A stretch of DNA of 64,000 bases from Enchytraeus crypticus (GCA_905160935.1 CAJHZI010000423.1:981001-1045000), one strand, 5' to 3'. Shown: positions 38,416-50,523, counted from the first letter of the stretch. The notes: generated from the sequence alone by a model not told the origin. Numbers and translations: made by a program.

Positions 38416-38899
38416 GAAGTGCCCCAAGACTATCTATTAATTAAATGATTTTCTTGGACTGCCCTAGTCCAAGTAACTTTGATCAGAATTGCTTCAATTT
38501 TACACCTGCTCAATTGATGCTTAGTTTTCTGAAACATTCAAAACGAGAAAACTTAAGTGTGCTGCATTGAATATGGGTAAGGTTTCCTTCCACTCTTTCT
38601 GTGGAAGCAGGACCAATCAATGTATTTGACACAGATTATTCAAAGACGGAGGGATTCAGTCCTTATACAAACAAACGTCCAGAAATAGCTTCCGCTCGGA
38701 GTCCATAGGCGATCTGATTTTCAATCAGTCACTCAAGTGTAGTTCTTTTCATCTTTGTCTCTCACTCTAAGTTCCTTCCCATTGCTACTTTATAATCGCA
38801 GTCATACGAAAAGGAAACATAGTAATATGTTTTAAATATTTTGTTGGATATCATAGTTAAATTGGATTTCAAGAAACTAGAGGAAATATAGTTATGAAG

Positions 38900-39150
38900 A
38901 AATATGGAAAAGAAATAGTTGGACTCACAATAAGATAAATAAAGAAGTTATTGAGAGAGTTATTACGGACAGACAATTAATAAATGTGATAATAAATAGA
39001 AAGGAAAGTGGATAGGGCATGTTGTAAGGGGAATGGGTTGACAAGGGATGTAATGGAAGAAAAAATTCAGGTGGACAGGAGTTAGAGCCAGACCGAGACA
39101 TGATTAGTTAGGTGTTCTAATGACAAATTCATATTTAAACCTGAAGTTAC
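38900..39150 (+). pseudogene. Decayed C-terminal coding fragment of LINE family 1
   Basis: Recognisable pieces in shifting frames: SWTHNK, EVIERVITDRQLINV and WIGHVVRGNG, equivalent to the family's TNEEVLERVGTDGELINV and IGHILRGEG. Many stops. Confidence 0.6.
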
Positions 39151-39229
39151 AATTTGTAGGAAATAGTAGGCCTATGTGTCATGGATATGTGTGGATCTGC
39201 TATTAGACAATTGAACAAGAGAGAGGGGG

Positions 39230-39232
39230 AAG

Positions 39233-39269
<37 letters not shown>

Positions 39270-39490
39270 GACTAAATAAAACATGTATATGAATGTGTAA
39301 TGGGAGTGAATAGTTTAATTATATAGTTTGCGATAAATATTTATGCCTATGCATTTTGCAATATTTTCTTCACTCCTTTCCCCTCTCTCTCCTCTCTCTC
39401 TCTCTCTCTTTCTCTCTTCTCTCTCTCTCTCTCTCTCTCTCTCCTTTCCCCTCTCTCTCCTCTCTCTCTCTCTTTTTCACTCTCTATCCT
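39230..39490. repeat. (GA)n followed by (CT)n, inverted microsatellite pair
   Basis: (GA)n at the left edge and two CT-rich blocks at the right (with CCTTTCCCCTCTCTCTCCTC repeated) about 110 nt apart, able to fold back on each other. Confidence 0.82.
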
Positions 39491-39588
39491 CTCTACGTAT
39501 GTTGTCTTTAAGTTGATGATCTGGCTACTCAAGACACATATTCTTAATCTGTTTCACACCCACTAAATTTTTTCATACATCAATTAGT

Positions 39589-39639
39589 AAAAGCTGGCAA
39601 AGCTAATGTCAGTTTCCTCACTCGAAAGCTATATCGGTG
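39589..39639 (-). mobile_element. SINE family A, 3' end only
   Basis: Only the last 50 nt are present (TTTCGAGTGAGGAAACTGAC, then ATTAGCTTTGCCAGC), a strongly 5'-truncated copy. Confidence 0.6.
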
Positions 39640-39741
39640 TATGGTCGCTTATTGCATAAAATGTGGAATTTTTTAGTTGATTATGAACTGACACTGCAAC
39701 AATGTGTCAGCAATACCAGCGAAAACATAACATAACAGCAA

Positions 39742-39835
39742 CAAGTAGAGTGCTATATTCATCAATGACAGCATCGAGCACTATTGAGACAAAATCAAGC
39801 CGGCGAACAAGAAGAAAGTCAAAACGAAAACATAA
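39742..39835 (-). repeat. Interspersed repeat family D
   Basis: AGTAGAGTGCTATATTCATC, AATGACAGCATCGAGCACTA and AAATCAAGCCGGCGAACAAG, very close to the 20.2-kb copy. Confidence 0.62.
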
Positions 39836-41187
39836 TTTATATACACTTACTACATCGCGTTGTTGTCATTTAGTTATTTATAGTTAACTTTGTTTTGTAC
39901 ATGTAGTCAAAAGCTTTGCTAAAGACTGAATTTCCTGGAAAATTTTTCTAATACTCTCATTTGTAAGGAATAATAGACCAATCGCTAACTCAAGTTCCCA
40001 TTAAAAATAGGGCATTAGCTTCATAACACAGCCAAATAATCTGCTTATTTGAAAATTGGGCTAGAATACATGTTGAACATTTAGTATTTTGGGTTTATCC
40101 ATGTTGCTATGCCACGTGTCTAGAATAGAATTAACTGCTATGACAGTAGAAGAAGCTGTTGCATCAGCTGCAGACGCTGCTGTAGATGAAGCAGAAGTTC
40201 TAACAGATGAATACTTTGTTGTAGTGTCTGCTACAGACTCTGTGATAGCTGAGGTCGCAGCAGCTACGAAATTTGCTGTGTATCTGCTGCAGATGCTATG
40301 GTAGCTGCTGCAGGTGCTGTGGTAGCTGCTGCAGGTGGTACAGTACAGCTACAACTCTGCTGGTCTTGCTGATCCACTAGGGCAGATCACTGCTGAGCTG
40401 TAATATCAAACGGTAACACTGCACAGGTCTTATGTTCCAGTCGATCCTATAATACTTTATCGCTCTGAAAGAACTTCGTTCCGTGCCTATATTTGAACAT
40501 TTTATGCCATCACAAACCAAGGATGTCATAACCTGCTCAGCCAATAAATAATTGTCATAATTAATTTATAAAAAAGCACGAAGCCGCAAACTAATCAGAG
40601 ACCTATTTACTGCTATCTATTCAGAAATATAAGCATTCGTTTCTATACGTTCTCTCTCACACTGCTTCAAATATGGCGAATAGCAATCAGTCCGGCTATG
40701 GGACAGCTTGAAGCGGTCCAATATCTAAAGCAGCTGACCACTCGACGCCCACACACTCACCGCCCACGCTAACCACTCAGCCACCTGTCAGAGAATCCCT
40801 GTTGTAGTCCATCCTACCGTCCCGGAGCTGCCACGTTGAGACCTCTGAGCGTATAAATTACGAACGATTTTGTGATGACTTAGGCAGGGCTCATTTTGAA
40901 TTTAGACTTTCTTTTAATATGTAGTTTTATAATTCGGGCGCTGAAGATTGAGTCCATTCCTATTTGACACTAGCAAAAAGAACTAGCATACGATGAAAAT
41001 ACTATTTAATTTAAATTCTGCTCTAAATATAAGAAATCTAAATTAATTTGTGCACTTATTTTAAGAAAGGAAGCGAAAAGGACATTTGTAAATTGTAGAT
41101 TTGCAAATTGTAAAATTACTTTTCCCCATGTATCTAAAATTGATGTGACTTCACTAAGCGTCGTACATCCAATTATGTCCCATTATA
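39836..41187. other. No gene recognised; GCTGCTGCAG-rich patch
   Basis: Near 40.15-40.35 kb GCTGCTGCAGGTGCTGTGGTA is repeated, giving an alanine/valine-rich frame. Similar CAGCTGTTCCAGCAG-rich patches occur near 46.7 and 47.55 kb and share GGCCATATTTGAAGCC-like sequence with 32.3 and 47.7 kb, which suggests an old interspersed repeat rather than a gene. Confidence 0.4.
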
Positions 41188-41238
41188 TATAAATATATAT
41201 ATATATATTATATATATAGATATATATATATATATATA

Positions 41239-41276
<38 letters not shown>
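41188..41276. repeat. (AT)n microsatellite
   Basis: About 90 nt of mostly TA repeat, self-complementary. Confidence 0.9.
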
Positions 41277-41278
<2 letters not shown>

Positions 41279-41827
41279 TGATTAACTGATTAATTGCGTT
41301 CTAGGTTGATACATGTTGATAGATTGAGGATCTGCTTGATCAATAGAGGTAGGGAATGACTGATAAATAAAATTGGTCTAAATTAAGTGCAACCAATATC
41401 TTCTAGACGGCTTCCTGTCAGAAGGCCATTTATTTGTGGCATAGAATAGCATCAGCTGCGAGACTGCATTAGTCTCCGAGTCTTTCACTGTCGTTTTGTG
41501 TTGATAATGCGTTTATTTAAGGCGTCAATAGAGTATTCTCGTTGCGTTGATATTGTCATTGATATCACCCTGTGAGCTTAATAAACAGTTTCCTGCACAC
41601 GTTCGCTGTTTCCCTAATGAATTTCTGCCAGCGCTTTCGTGGCTGTGCTTTATTAAGGAAATAGGATTTTGTCGGTGCGATGATTGTGCATGTACAATTT
41701 AAATGAGATTTTACTGCGTCAATTCTAGTCAGCCTACTGAAAAATTCCTCTCCAAATTTGTTGGAACCTATTTAAAAACTACTGTCTGGTTGTTTAAATT
41801 AAAGAATTGACACATTTAAGACTTATC

Positions 41828-41902
41828 TAACATACTTAATCTCGGCCTGCCTCTGCCTCTAATTCCTTCCATTCTACCTTCTATGACCTCTTTTAAAACG
41901 CG
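41828..41902 (-). mobile_element. Short fragment of LINE family 1
   Basis: Minus-strand match to the GRGRPRL-encoding stretch and the preceding EGRMEG-like stretch only; both flanks are unrelated. Confidence 0.6.
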
Positions 41903-42373
41903 GTATAGTGAACTTTAAATGGCCAAAATTCCATTTTCTGATTTCACAATATTGAGGTTTAATATTGCTAATATTCATAAAGGACATACGATCAGACTTT
42001 GTGATTTTATTAACAAAATAATTGTCAATCAGACTTTCTGCTTTTATTAACAAATAATTGTCATAGATTTTTTCAACAGATATCTTTCTCTCTCACTCCT
42101 CTCTCTCCCTCTCTCTATCTGGTGATCTTCTGATCTTCTGATTCAAAATACTTATTTTTACTGATAGTATGTCGAGAAGACACATCATCACTTATGAAAA
42201 ATTGCAAGAGTTTTCACATTTAATTTCCCCAATGGCAAAAGCAATATATCATTAAACTATCTCAATTCTAAAAGTGCAAATCAGTGGTGTCGATAAATTA
42301 ATTTAAACATTAAACAAGTTCATCTACGGATAGTAGGTTGGTTCGAAATTCGAATTAAAGTAACTGAAATCAA

Positions 42374-42412
42374 TTCTCTCTTTAGTGTTCTGCTGGGTGG
42401 CAGGTCTAGGAC
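42374..42412 (-). mobile_element. Terminal fragment of LINE family 1
   Basis: Very short minus-strand piece resembling the CCTGCCA..CAG..CACTAA(GA)n end of the family. Weak because of its length. Confidence 0.35.
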
Positions 42413-43516
42413 ACATATTCATGCCTCTTTCTATAGACTCCTACATACTGCTGTATATAGGATTTTCTCTTTCAGGCTCCACGCATAAGTCGCACTATAT
42501 CTATTAACCAATTATATCCACACCTGAATGTAGTATAGAGTGAAGTGGAATCCCTTTGCCTTCCTCAGTTCTTGCTCAATGGCCTCTTACGACACGCGCA
42601 AGTTACGGTTTGTCTATTCTTCAGTGTCCCGCACTCAATACGAAAATCTATTAAGAGAGATAAAACTGATTGTAACATTGAATGTAGCATCCATCTGCCA
42701 CTAGAATGCAAACAATAGGTTCTATTCCGTCACTCTAAAATTGTTATTTCTTGGCATGGAAAACAATCAAATTAGGGCCATACATTTTTATGGTCGTAAT
42801 TTCAGAATGTATCAAAAGAGAAAATTGTGAATAACATTGCACTATAAAATTAAAAACTGTTAAATGAATACATTTCAATTAAAAGTTTAAGCCAAAATTA
42901 AGTTTTTAGAGTTTAAACTAATAGAAAACTTGCACTCATAGCTTTGAAAGCAGTTTAACATTTTAAGCTTTGCACATGGCACTTAGTTTATGCGTTCAAT
43001 CTTCATTCCATTTACATGTTTTCTTTTTTGCAAATCCTAATGTGCAAGCTCAATGATTAATACCGAGAAATGACATTTTGAAGTTGACATTCAAAAAATT
43101 AGGCCACTTCTTACTTAAATTTATATTTGCTACTTTATTATTCATACGCTATTAAATGACTGAAACATTTATTTTTCTGTAAGAAAATCTATTTAAATTA
43201 ATTTGCAACGTTAGACTCTCTCGGATACACTGCTATTATTCCTCCTGAGATTATTCTTAACAATATCGGTGAGAGATTGAATTTAAAATTTAATAAATAA
43301 GTTACGTTAATTAAGTTTCTTGTTTTAGAAAAGCGTATTTCTAGTCAATAAACATTTTTAGTCCATATAACCTGTGTCTTCGGTTTGACTCTCAACAATT
43401 AAAAATTGAATGCTCTTTTGGATTGACCACATAAGGTGTTCTTGGGAATCAATTATTACAGATCTCGGTTTTTTTTAATTAGTTAATGGATTGGATTGAT
43501 TTACTTAATACACGAC

Positions 43517-43790
43517 TCATCATCATCTTTCCTTTGATCTCACATTAACTAGGATCGTGTTCAAATGGACCTTTTCCATTCCTGTCTTTCCTATATAATA
43601 TTAGTCATCCCTCTATTCTTCCATTCGCTTTAGAAAATTTTGTAGCAAGTTCTGGAGCCTATTTGCTCACCAACAGAATATTCCTTCTGACGTTGGTTTG
43701 GATCTGGGTGCTTTAGACGTCTTCCACGACACGTGCAGTGACCGGTTGGACTATTCCTCAAGCAACCAAAACAAAACTTGGGTATTACTT
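43517..43790 (-). mobile_element. SINE family B
   Basis: Near full-length minus-strand copy with the AGATCCAAACCAACGTCAGA and CGACACGTGCAGTGACCGGT (either strand) signatures and a short ATG tail. Confidence 0.72.
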
Positions 43791-43898
43791 AATACAAAAC
43801 CAATTTCGAAAAATTGAATGCTTTATGATACTTATACAAACAATTTAATGTCGTCCTATTAATTATAATATACACGTTACACATACATACATATTATA

Positions 43899-43960
<62 letters not shown>
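43899..43960. repeat. (AT)n microsatellite
   Basis: About 60 nt of nearly perfect AT repeat ending in ACACAC. Confidence 0.9.
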
Positions 43961-43964
<4 letters not shown>

Positions 43965-44231
43965 TCTAAGATAATTCTTTCTATCCGTATATATACACTA
44001 TATATTATACATAAATAAATATTTTATATATACTTTCTAATAATTTCTAAGATAATTCTTCCTTCAAAATATCAATAAATGCAAAATATTCAATTTCAAT
44101 GTACAAGAAATCAGATTAAGCACTTAAGCTGATACGCCGCACAATAAATTGAATTCCATTGCAAAACCTACAATAAGGCTATCAAGAATAGTTGTGTTAA
44201 ACACCGAAATGAATATAAAATATAGTTGTTA

Positions 44232-44285
44232 TCATCATCATCATCATCATTGATGATGATGATGATGATGATGGTCTTGATGGTC

Positions 44286-44347
<62 letters not shown>
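44232..44347. repeat. (CAT)n then (ATG)n, palindromic microsatellite
   Basis: Six CAT units switch directly to (GAT)n, giving complementary arms. No SINE B body was found on either side, although the repeat equals that family's tail. Confidence 0.88.
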
Positions 44348-44845
44348 ATTTGTTCAGCAGTAGGATCTCTTCACGTTTCATTTCCGGAGATTGACAACAA
44401 AATAGAATAATCCCTAAAAAAGCATCCTACACAAATATATTTCAATACAAAGCCCAGTAATGTAGTAATGCACCAAATGAATCTGAGAGATTTCTTATCA
44501 GAAGAATAGTATTGAGACAAAAATATACAGTCTGAGAATTACGTTTATAAGACATGCGCAGTAATTATGGGTCAGATTAATAGTTTTACACCTACGCTTG
44601 ATGCTTTACAAATTCATTCGGTGAATTCAGTGAATCACATGAGTTGGTAATGATAATTTCAATGTATGTTACACGTATGATACTAATAGCAATGTGTCTC
44701 AAAAGTATCATTTAACTTATAAATACATGTACATTCTTAGAAACATTATATCTGATAAATTTGTTATTGCGATAAGTATCATACTGTCGTGAAATGCGCG
44801 TCAATAATACATAATAATAGCTATAATAAAAATTTAAATTATCTT

Positions 44846-44981
44846 AAAGCTAAAAAAGCTAATGTTAATGCCAGTTTCCTGACTCGAAATCGATGTCAGT
44901 GACGGGAGAGCCCAGGATTTCAACCCGCACATACTGATTCGCGATCGATTGTCTTACTGACATCGCCACTGGCTCCAGCGA
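44846..44981 (-). mobile_element. SINE family A, near full length
   Basis: Full head and body with scattered substitutions; the B box has lost one match (GGTTGAAATCC). Confidence 0.75.
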
Positions 44982-45711
44982 GTGTACACTAATATAATAG
45001 TAATATGTGCGCACAAATGAATGAGTAAATTTTAATAAAAAGTAATACTAACGCCTGTGTAACTGTTTATTTTATTCATTAGCATTACTTCATGTGGTGG
45101 CCAGCAAGATAGGGCACTTTGGGTCTACTCTGACGGCGGCAGGATAATATGTTTTAGATTTTGATTATTATAATAATTTGAAATAGTTTGATTTAAATAT
45201 TTGATGTAATTACGTACATGTATATTTATATGATATCAGTATAATGCATTGGTGCGATATGTTTTCTTTCTTTTTGTGATTTTTGGTTCCTACAAGCAGA
45301 TTTTTCTGTTGTGAAGGCTACACACCTGATATTAACATGAGAGTCTGCTTGTTTGAATCACCAACTTCACAGCACGATACCCTGAAATCTCTAGTCGTTC
45401 ACCTGCCAGGAACCGCTAAAGCGGTCTCGAAGACCGGACACCGGCCTTGATAAATCTGTAGAAATTATCGGAGGTTATCATTATTATTATTATCCGTAAT
45501 TCGGAATTTAAAGTAGAGGGGGATATTCGCAGTCCAAACTTTGAAATCTTCAATCGACTTTAGAAGTCTCAAGAGGTGCTTATATTTCTACGCTTATGAG
45601 TTTTCTTTATAACTGTCATATTCTACTCATTGAATTGTTTTCAATATTTTAATTACATAGTTGAAATAGTTATAGTATAGAGAGATAGTTACATAGAGCT
45701 ATGAAATGTAG

Positions 45712-45818
45712 AGGATTGACTGATGATATGGTATGGGACAGAGAGGAGTGGAAAATATCCATTGGTATCCCGACCCTGGTTAAACTGGGATTTAAGGGAA
45801 GATGACGATGATGGTGTT
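45712..45818 (+). mobile_element. SINE family B, 5'-truncated
   Basis: GATTGACTGATGATATGGTA, TATCCCGACCCTGGTTAAAC and GGGATTTAAGGGAAGATGAC with a short ATG tail. Confidence 0.7.
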
Positions 45819-45897
45819 GAAATAGTTACAGTGTCGCTGCCTTATCGGAGTACTGAGTGACAACATAATTTTAAGTTATAATTGTATAAAACTCTTC

Positions 45898-45947
45898 ATT
45901 GTATTGTCATCGCCACTGGCTCTAGCCAGTAGCGATGACAATACAAT
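45898..45947. other. 24-bp hairpin made from a SINE A head fragment
   Basis: ATTGTATTGTCATCGCCACT plus GGCT, a 2-nt loop, then the complement with a single mismatch. The stem contains the GCCACTGGCT terminus of SINE A. Confidence 0.75.
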
Positions 45948-46542
45948 AGTTTATTTGATATGATTTTAGAAAAGCATAGCAGCTGCTTTTGGTTGATTTC
46001 TCTCTGACCTGTAGCTCATAGTGAATTCTCTCTCCACATTTTCGGATCCAACGTGAGTCGGTTCGGTCTCATGCAGGTCTAATTTATGCGTCGTCACTAA
46101 AATTAGCATTCAGACAACGGCGCGAGTTTTATCTGAAAAATTCGACTCATTCCCTCTCACTAATCATTCTATTTCTACAAGGGAGTAAGCAGCGCTATTA
46201 GCGATACGAAAAAACTCATTTAATACTCTCGCCGTCACTATTTATATTTCGGTTGTTTTTTCGTTCATCGTTTTCGTGACTTCTCTCTCTCTCTCTCCAT
46301 CTTATCTCTCTCTATTTCTCTCTCTCTTTCTCTCTGTCTGGCAGTCTGTCTGTCTCTTCTGTCTGTCTGTCTTCTCTGTCACCGTCCATATGCTACCTAA
46401 TTATGTCGTCTCGGAATAGCGATCTCTGAATGAAAGATAATTACAATTTTATCAGATCTGCGTGATGTTTTTCTTTCTCCTGTAGTCCGAAGTTAATGTC
46501 TTCTCTTTCAGTCCAAATATTTTGCACACACAAACACCGCTC

Positions 46543-46559
46543 TCTATCTCTATCTCTGC

Positions 46560-46603
<44 letters not shown>
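46543..46603. repeat. (CT)n microsatellite
   Basis: About 60 nt of CT repeat, the last 40 perfect. A further CT/CTGT-rich block lies at 46281-46380. Confidence 0.9.
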
Positions 46604-46604
<1 letters not shown>

Positions 46605-47186
46605 AAACATAACGACTGCAGGTCACGTGATTTCTAGGATTGCGGAGGCGTGATGCTATTTCAGGAATAGATCTGAACCAGTCCGTCAGCAACAGCTGTT
46701 CCAGCAGCTACTGTTCCAGCAGCTACTGTTCCAGAGCAGCTATAACAGTAACAGCTGCTCCATCAGCAGCTGTTCCAACAGCAGATGTTCTAACATTTAT
46801 ACCTGCCGCAATTATCTTACCAAATTAACAAGTGACTTTGTTTTTAGTTGTGTTGCTGTGCTTTCTTGTCGTCATAGAATGTCCATTAAATTGTTCAACC
46901 TGCTTCATAGATTTGTTATAAAATACGAATAATCTAACAAAATTTGGTGCAGGATTAGAATGATTTGCTGAAGTATTTGTAGGAATGCTCTCAAATTAGA
47001 GGTTGTAAATTTGAACCTGTCCATATCTTCGAATACGGCAAGAGAACTGTACAAAGAACAACTTAAACGAGACTGTGTTCATAATTGATTGTAGATATTT
47101 CACATATATGTTTATTGGTCTCTATTTACTTATAAAAAAATATGGGATTAAGCTTTCTAGGATTGAGGCTTAGAAGAACAAAAGCC

Positions 47187-47330
47187 AAAAAGCTGGTAAA
47201 GCTAAGGTTAATGTCAGCTTCCTCACTGGAAAGTGATGTCAGTGACGGACGAGCTCAGGATTTGAACCCGCACATACTGATACGCGGTCGAGTATCTTAC
47301 AGACTTCGCCCGCCACTGGCTCCAGCCAGT
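47187..47330 (-). mobile_element. SINE family A, near full length
   Basis: Full-length copy with a small insertion in the head. It is immediately followed, on its 5' side, by two overlapping palindromes. Confidence 0.77.
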
Positions 47331-47333
47331 GCT

Positions 47334-47386
47334 GGACCTAATTGATTGTTGTACCTATCTGACGAGTTAGGTCCAACAATCAATTA
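47334..47386. other. Two overlapping palindromes beside a SINE A
   Basis: GGACCTAA at 47334 pairs with TTAGGTCC at 47367, and TAATTGATTGTTG at 47339 pairs with CAACAATCAATTA at 47374; the arms cross. Confidence 0.72.
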
Positions 47387-47785
47387 CATGCTAACATCAA
47401 TAAGATCAGATAACCTTGATAATACTTTAACCAAACGAAAGATTCATTTGAAAGATTCTTTTATACAGGCAACCATGTCATCTCTCCTGCAGCACCTGTT
47501 GAGAACTTGACATCAACAGATGTTATTGCTGATTGGCTGTAGCTATCTCAGCTGCTAACAGCTTGTCGGTAGCTGCACCGGAAGTGCTAGCTGCTGTCAC
47601 TGACACGTCGGCGACACGCAGGCGGGGCGTGCTGCTGTGTGTCCAGCTTTCTGAGATTAACAATAGCATGACTACTCGCTGTCGGCCATATTTGAAGCCG
47701 ATATTTAATTTCATCATTTAAATATGTGTTGACGAGTGTTGATAGCTTTGATAGGAAAAATCCAAGGGTGATGGAAGGTTATTCT

Positions 47786-47925
47786 TAAATCCGCGCCGGC
47801 TGCAATTGATGCGCCATCAAAAGGCAGCGATTACTAATAACCGTGGAGAGGAAGGAGGAAATGGACCTAAAACAAGTGTCTGTGCTTCCTGACCCAGTGT
47901 GCCGTTATGTTATGTTATGTTATGT
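47786..47925 (+). mobile_element. SINE-like repeat family C with (TTATG)n tail
   Basis: Full match to the 2.6-kb copy with a longer tail (GTTATGTTATGTTATGTTAT). Immediately followed by a foldback. Confidence 0.74.
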
Positions 47926-48032
47926 CTCCGAACCCTAATAAGACCTAATATGCAGTACAAAGTAAATGCCGGCTTCAAATATTATCATTCAAATACTGCT
48001 CATTAGGTCTTATTAGATCACGGAGACATAAT
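47921..48032. other. Foldback of about 26 bp flanking a 50-nt loop
   Basis: ATGTCTCCGAACCCTAATAA..GACCTAAT is mirrored by ATTAGGTCTTATTAGATCACGGAGACAT with small mismatches. Its left arm begins in the last TTATG unit of the adjacent SINE C. Confidence 0.75.
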
Positions 48033-48573
48033 TAAATGATGAAATTAAACTTTGTATATTGATTAATCTTGGCGATAAAAGAAAGAGGCTACATATTTTA
48101 TAGAGCTTTGCTCAGGTTCAGAATTTTGAAAATAATTTTTATAATCTTAATGGCCTCAAAGTAGTCAATAAGTCAAATCAATTAACACAGTAATTGGATA
48201 AAACATATTTTTTACTATTTTTCTGTTATTATCCTGCTAATGAAAATAATATTTTTTTCTAGAATATCATGTATAAAATATAGCAGATAAGTAAAACGTT
48301 TAAAGTATTATTGTCAAAGAACTAGTAGTTATTGTCCAAGAACTGAATGAATGTCTCATAATTAAATATTGAATACTGATACTGATACTGAATCATAGAA
48401 TTAAGTTTATCTCTTCGTTATATATTGAGAAGTGGTGAACTGTCGAGTTCCAGCAATCAAAGGTTTCCAATGCTATTCATATGGCTGTTTAGGAGTTTAT
48501 TTGAAACGCAATTAAGCGCCTTTGCGCGAGCGTCATCTTTGTAATTGTCGTCAATGCCAAATTTCACTACTTC

Positions 48574-48661
48574 ATGCTCTGAAAACTACTGCTCTGAAAA
48601 CTACTGCTCTGAAAACTACTGCTCTGAAAACTACTGCTCTGAAAACTACTGCTCTGAAACT
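48574..48661. repeat. 15-bp tandem repeat, about six units
   Basis: TGCTCTGAAAACTAC repeated nearly perfectly; the last unit lost one A. Confidence 0.9.
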
Positions 48662-48744
48662 ACTCCAAATTTTATACTGACTGCAATCAATGAATTCACT
48701 TAATTGCAGAAAGAAACCAATGTTTCTCTCATTGTATGTCTCTC

Positions 48745-48905
48745 ACCGGACAGGCTTTCGTTTAGGACCTTACTTCTGCTCGGCACATTTCTTTTGTAGA
48801 TTGGTCTGGGTGAAATGATCTGTAGTGATGTGTGATGTGGGGGCATTCCTGACATCATCCTTGGATGAGGAAACGGACGTTAAACCTTTATTATTATTAC
48901 TATTG
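48745..48905 (+). mobile_element. SINE family E, longest copy
   Basis: Includes GGCTTTCGTTTAGGACCTTA, the CGGCACATTTCTTTTGTAG body, CTGACATCATCCTTGGATGA and GGAAACGGACGTTAAACC, then (TTA)n. No convincing tRNA B box was found in its 5' part. Confidence 0.75.
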
Positions 48906-49071
48906 TACAATTGTATAAAACAAGTTGTGGAAGATGTGATGCTAATAGCTGCTTCTTTTAAATAACAGGACCGAAAGTTGCACATTGATGCTGCTATTTA
49001 TCGGTCGGGCTGTACCCTAGCAAAAACAGAGAATTTCTAAGTATTTAATTAGAAGTATTAGAATTCTTAAA

Positions 49072-49180
49072 GTATTGCATGTGGACATGAAGAGTAAAGT
49101 GGAAGACAGAGAAGAGTGGAGGCGTTATATACCATAGACCTGGCAGTAGACAGTACACTAAGAGAGAGAGAGAGAGAAAA
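49072..49180 (+). mobile_element. 3' end of LINE family 1 with (GA)n tail
   Basis: Contains GAGAAGAGTGGAGGCGTTAT, GACCTGGCAGTAGACAGTAC and ACTAAGAGAGAG. It lies about 200 nt upstream of the candidate start of the precursor gene. Confidence 0.72.
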
Positions 49181-49268
49181 GTATTATAGGTTCAACGAGT
49201 TAACATTTGTCGTACAGCTCCATATAGTATCCTAGGTTCATCGAGAGAGTATGCGAGTTCGTAAATAT

Positions 49269-49310
49269 GTGTGTGTGTGAGTGTGTGTGTGTGTGTGTGA
49301 GTGTGTGTGT
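49269..49310. repeat. (GT)n microsatellite
   Basis: About 42 nt of GT with two GA interruptions, some 70 nt upstream of the candidate transcription start. Confidence 0.88.
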
Positions 49311-49379
49311 ATCTATGATCTACAGGAGGAAAAGCTGGAGAACTGCGCTGCGGATTACATGACAATGCGAGGCAGGTAG

Positions 49380-49463
49380 TCAGTCGGTAGGAGTTAGTCG
49401 TCGAGAAGCGTTGTGTGAACATAGTGCTGGATAAGAAAGAACATCGAACAAGTAACTGTAACG
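49380..49463 (+). promoter_or_regulatory. Candidate transcription start and non-coding first exon of the precursor gene
   Basis: A TCAGTC matches the arthropod initiator TCAGT. The next 80 nt are locally richer in G+C and contain no ATG. They end at a good donor, ACG followed by GTAGGT. Splicing from here to the acceptor before coding exon 1 would give a 5' UTR of about 110 nt and a 1.25-kb first intron. No TATA box is evident. Inference from motif and position only. Confidence 0.35.
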
Positions 49464-50523
49464 GTAGGTCACGATTTCAATTACAAAATGATGCAATAAC
49501 GACGTAATTATTCGTAATGATAAAACTGAAATATTAATTATTACAAAGTATTTATTATAAGCGAGCATTTCACCAATTTAAGTTTGATTTCAGTAATATA
49601 ATTGAGGTGAAATGTTAGAATTAACTAAAATTATAAAATCTGTGGAAAGCAATTCATCAATTTAAATACGATTTCAATTATAACATTACGCTGAAATGAT
49701 ATCTACGTGTATACTAAAATATAAATTGCTGTAATGATTACTATAAATAAACATGTTTCAATTTCTTTAGATTAATTTATAAGCAATAAACTTATATGCT
49801 AGTTAATTATTATTTATCGGTCCTGTGATTTATTGCCTACCGCTACTGTCGGTTTAATTTAAGCTATCTATAGGCGCAATATATCAATTCTTACGGCATT
49901 ACGACCTACCTGTATAATAAATGTAGGTTTATTATTTAAAATAGAGGATCGAAAATTGAAATACATATTGAAATATATTTTTCCTATTCACGTCAAAACA
50001 TGGAACATTTATAGATTTTATACATAGCTTCAAAAATACTGTTATTTTGATTATTAAATGCTGAACTTAGTTATCGTAAGCCGATATTATTTGAAAACGA
50101 AAATTAGCGAGCCCTTTAAAATAACGTTCATTCCTTATAGTTTACGAAATTTAATTGCAATAGTTTTTGTATTTAAATAAGTATATAATAAAATGTAAAT
50201 TTAAAAAATACTTAGTACTTCTAGAAACTACTGAATCAACAACTAAATGGCTACAATAATTATTTATAATTATTATTTTAATTCTAAATAATTAAAAGCA
50301 TTAATTAATGACATATAATTTAATATTTTAGAAATAAATTATGCTATAACTATTGAAATTTTTAATTATGAGGCACTAATCGGTGTCTTTTGAAAAATAA
50401 ATTTGTCCAAGTAATAATTTTTTCAAATAAAAATGATCATTAAAAACTTTGCTCTAGTATTATTCGTGATCGGATTAATTTGAAAGTTTTACTGTTAACT
50501 GAAAGACACTTATTAATTTACAA

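Noticed and set aside
40089-40304. 71-codon Ala/Val/Glu-rich frame
   Set aside because: Made by a GCTGCTGCAG-type repeat related to patches near 46.7 and 47.5 kb; no gene support.
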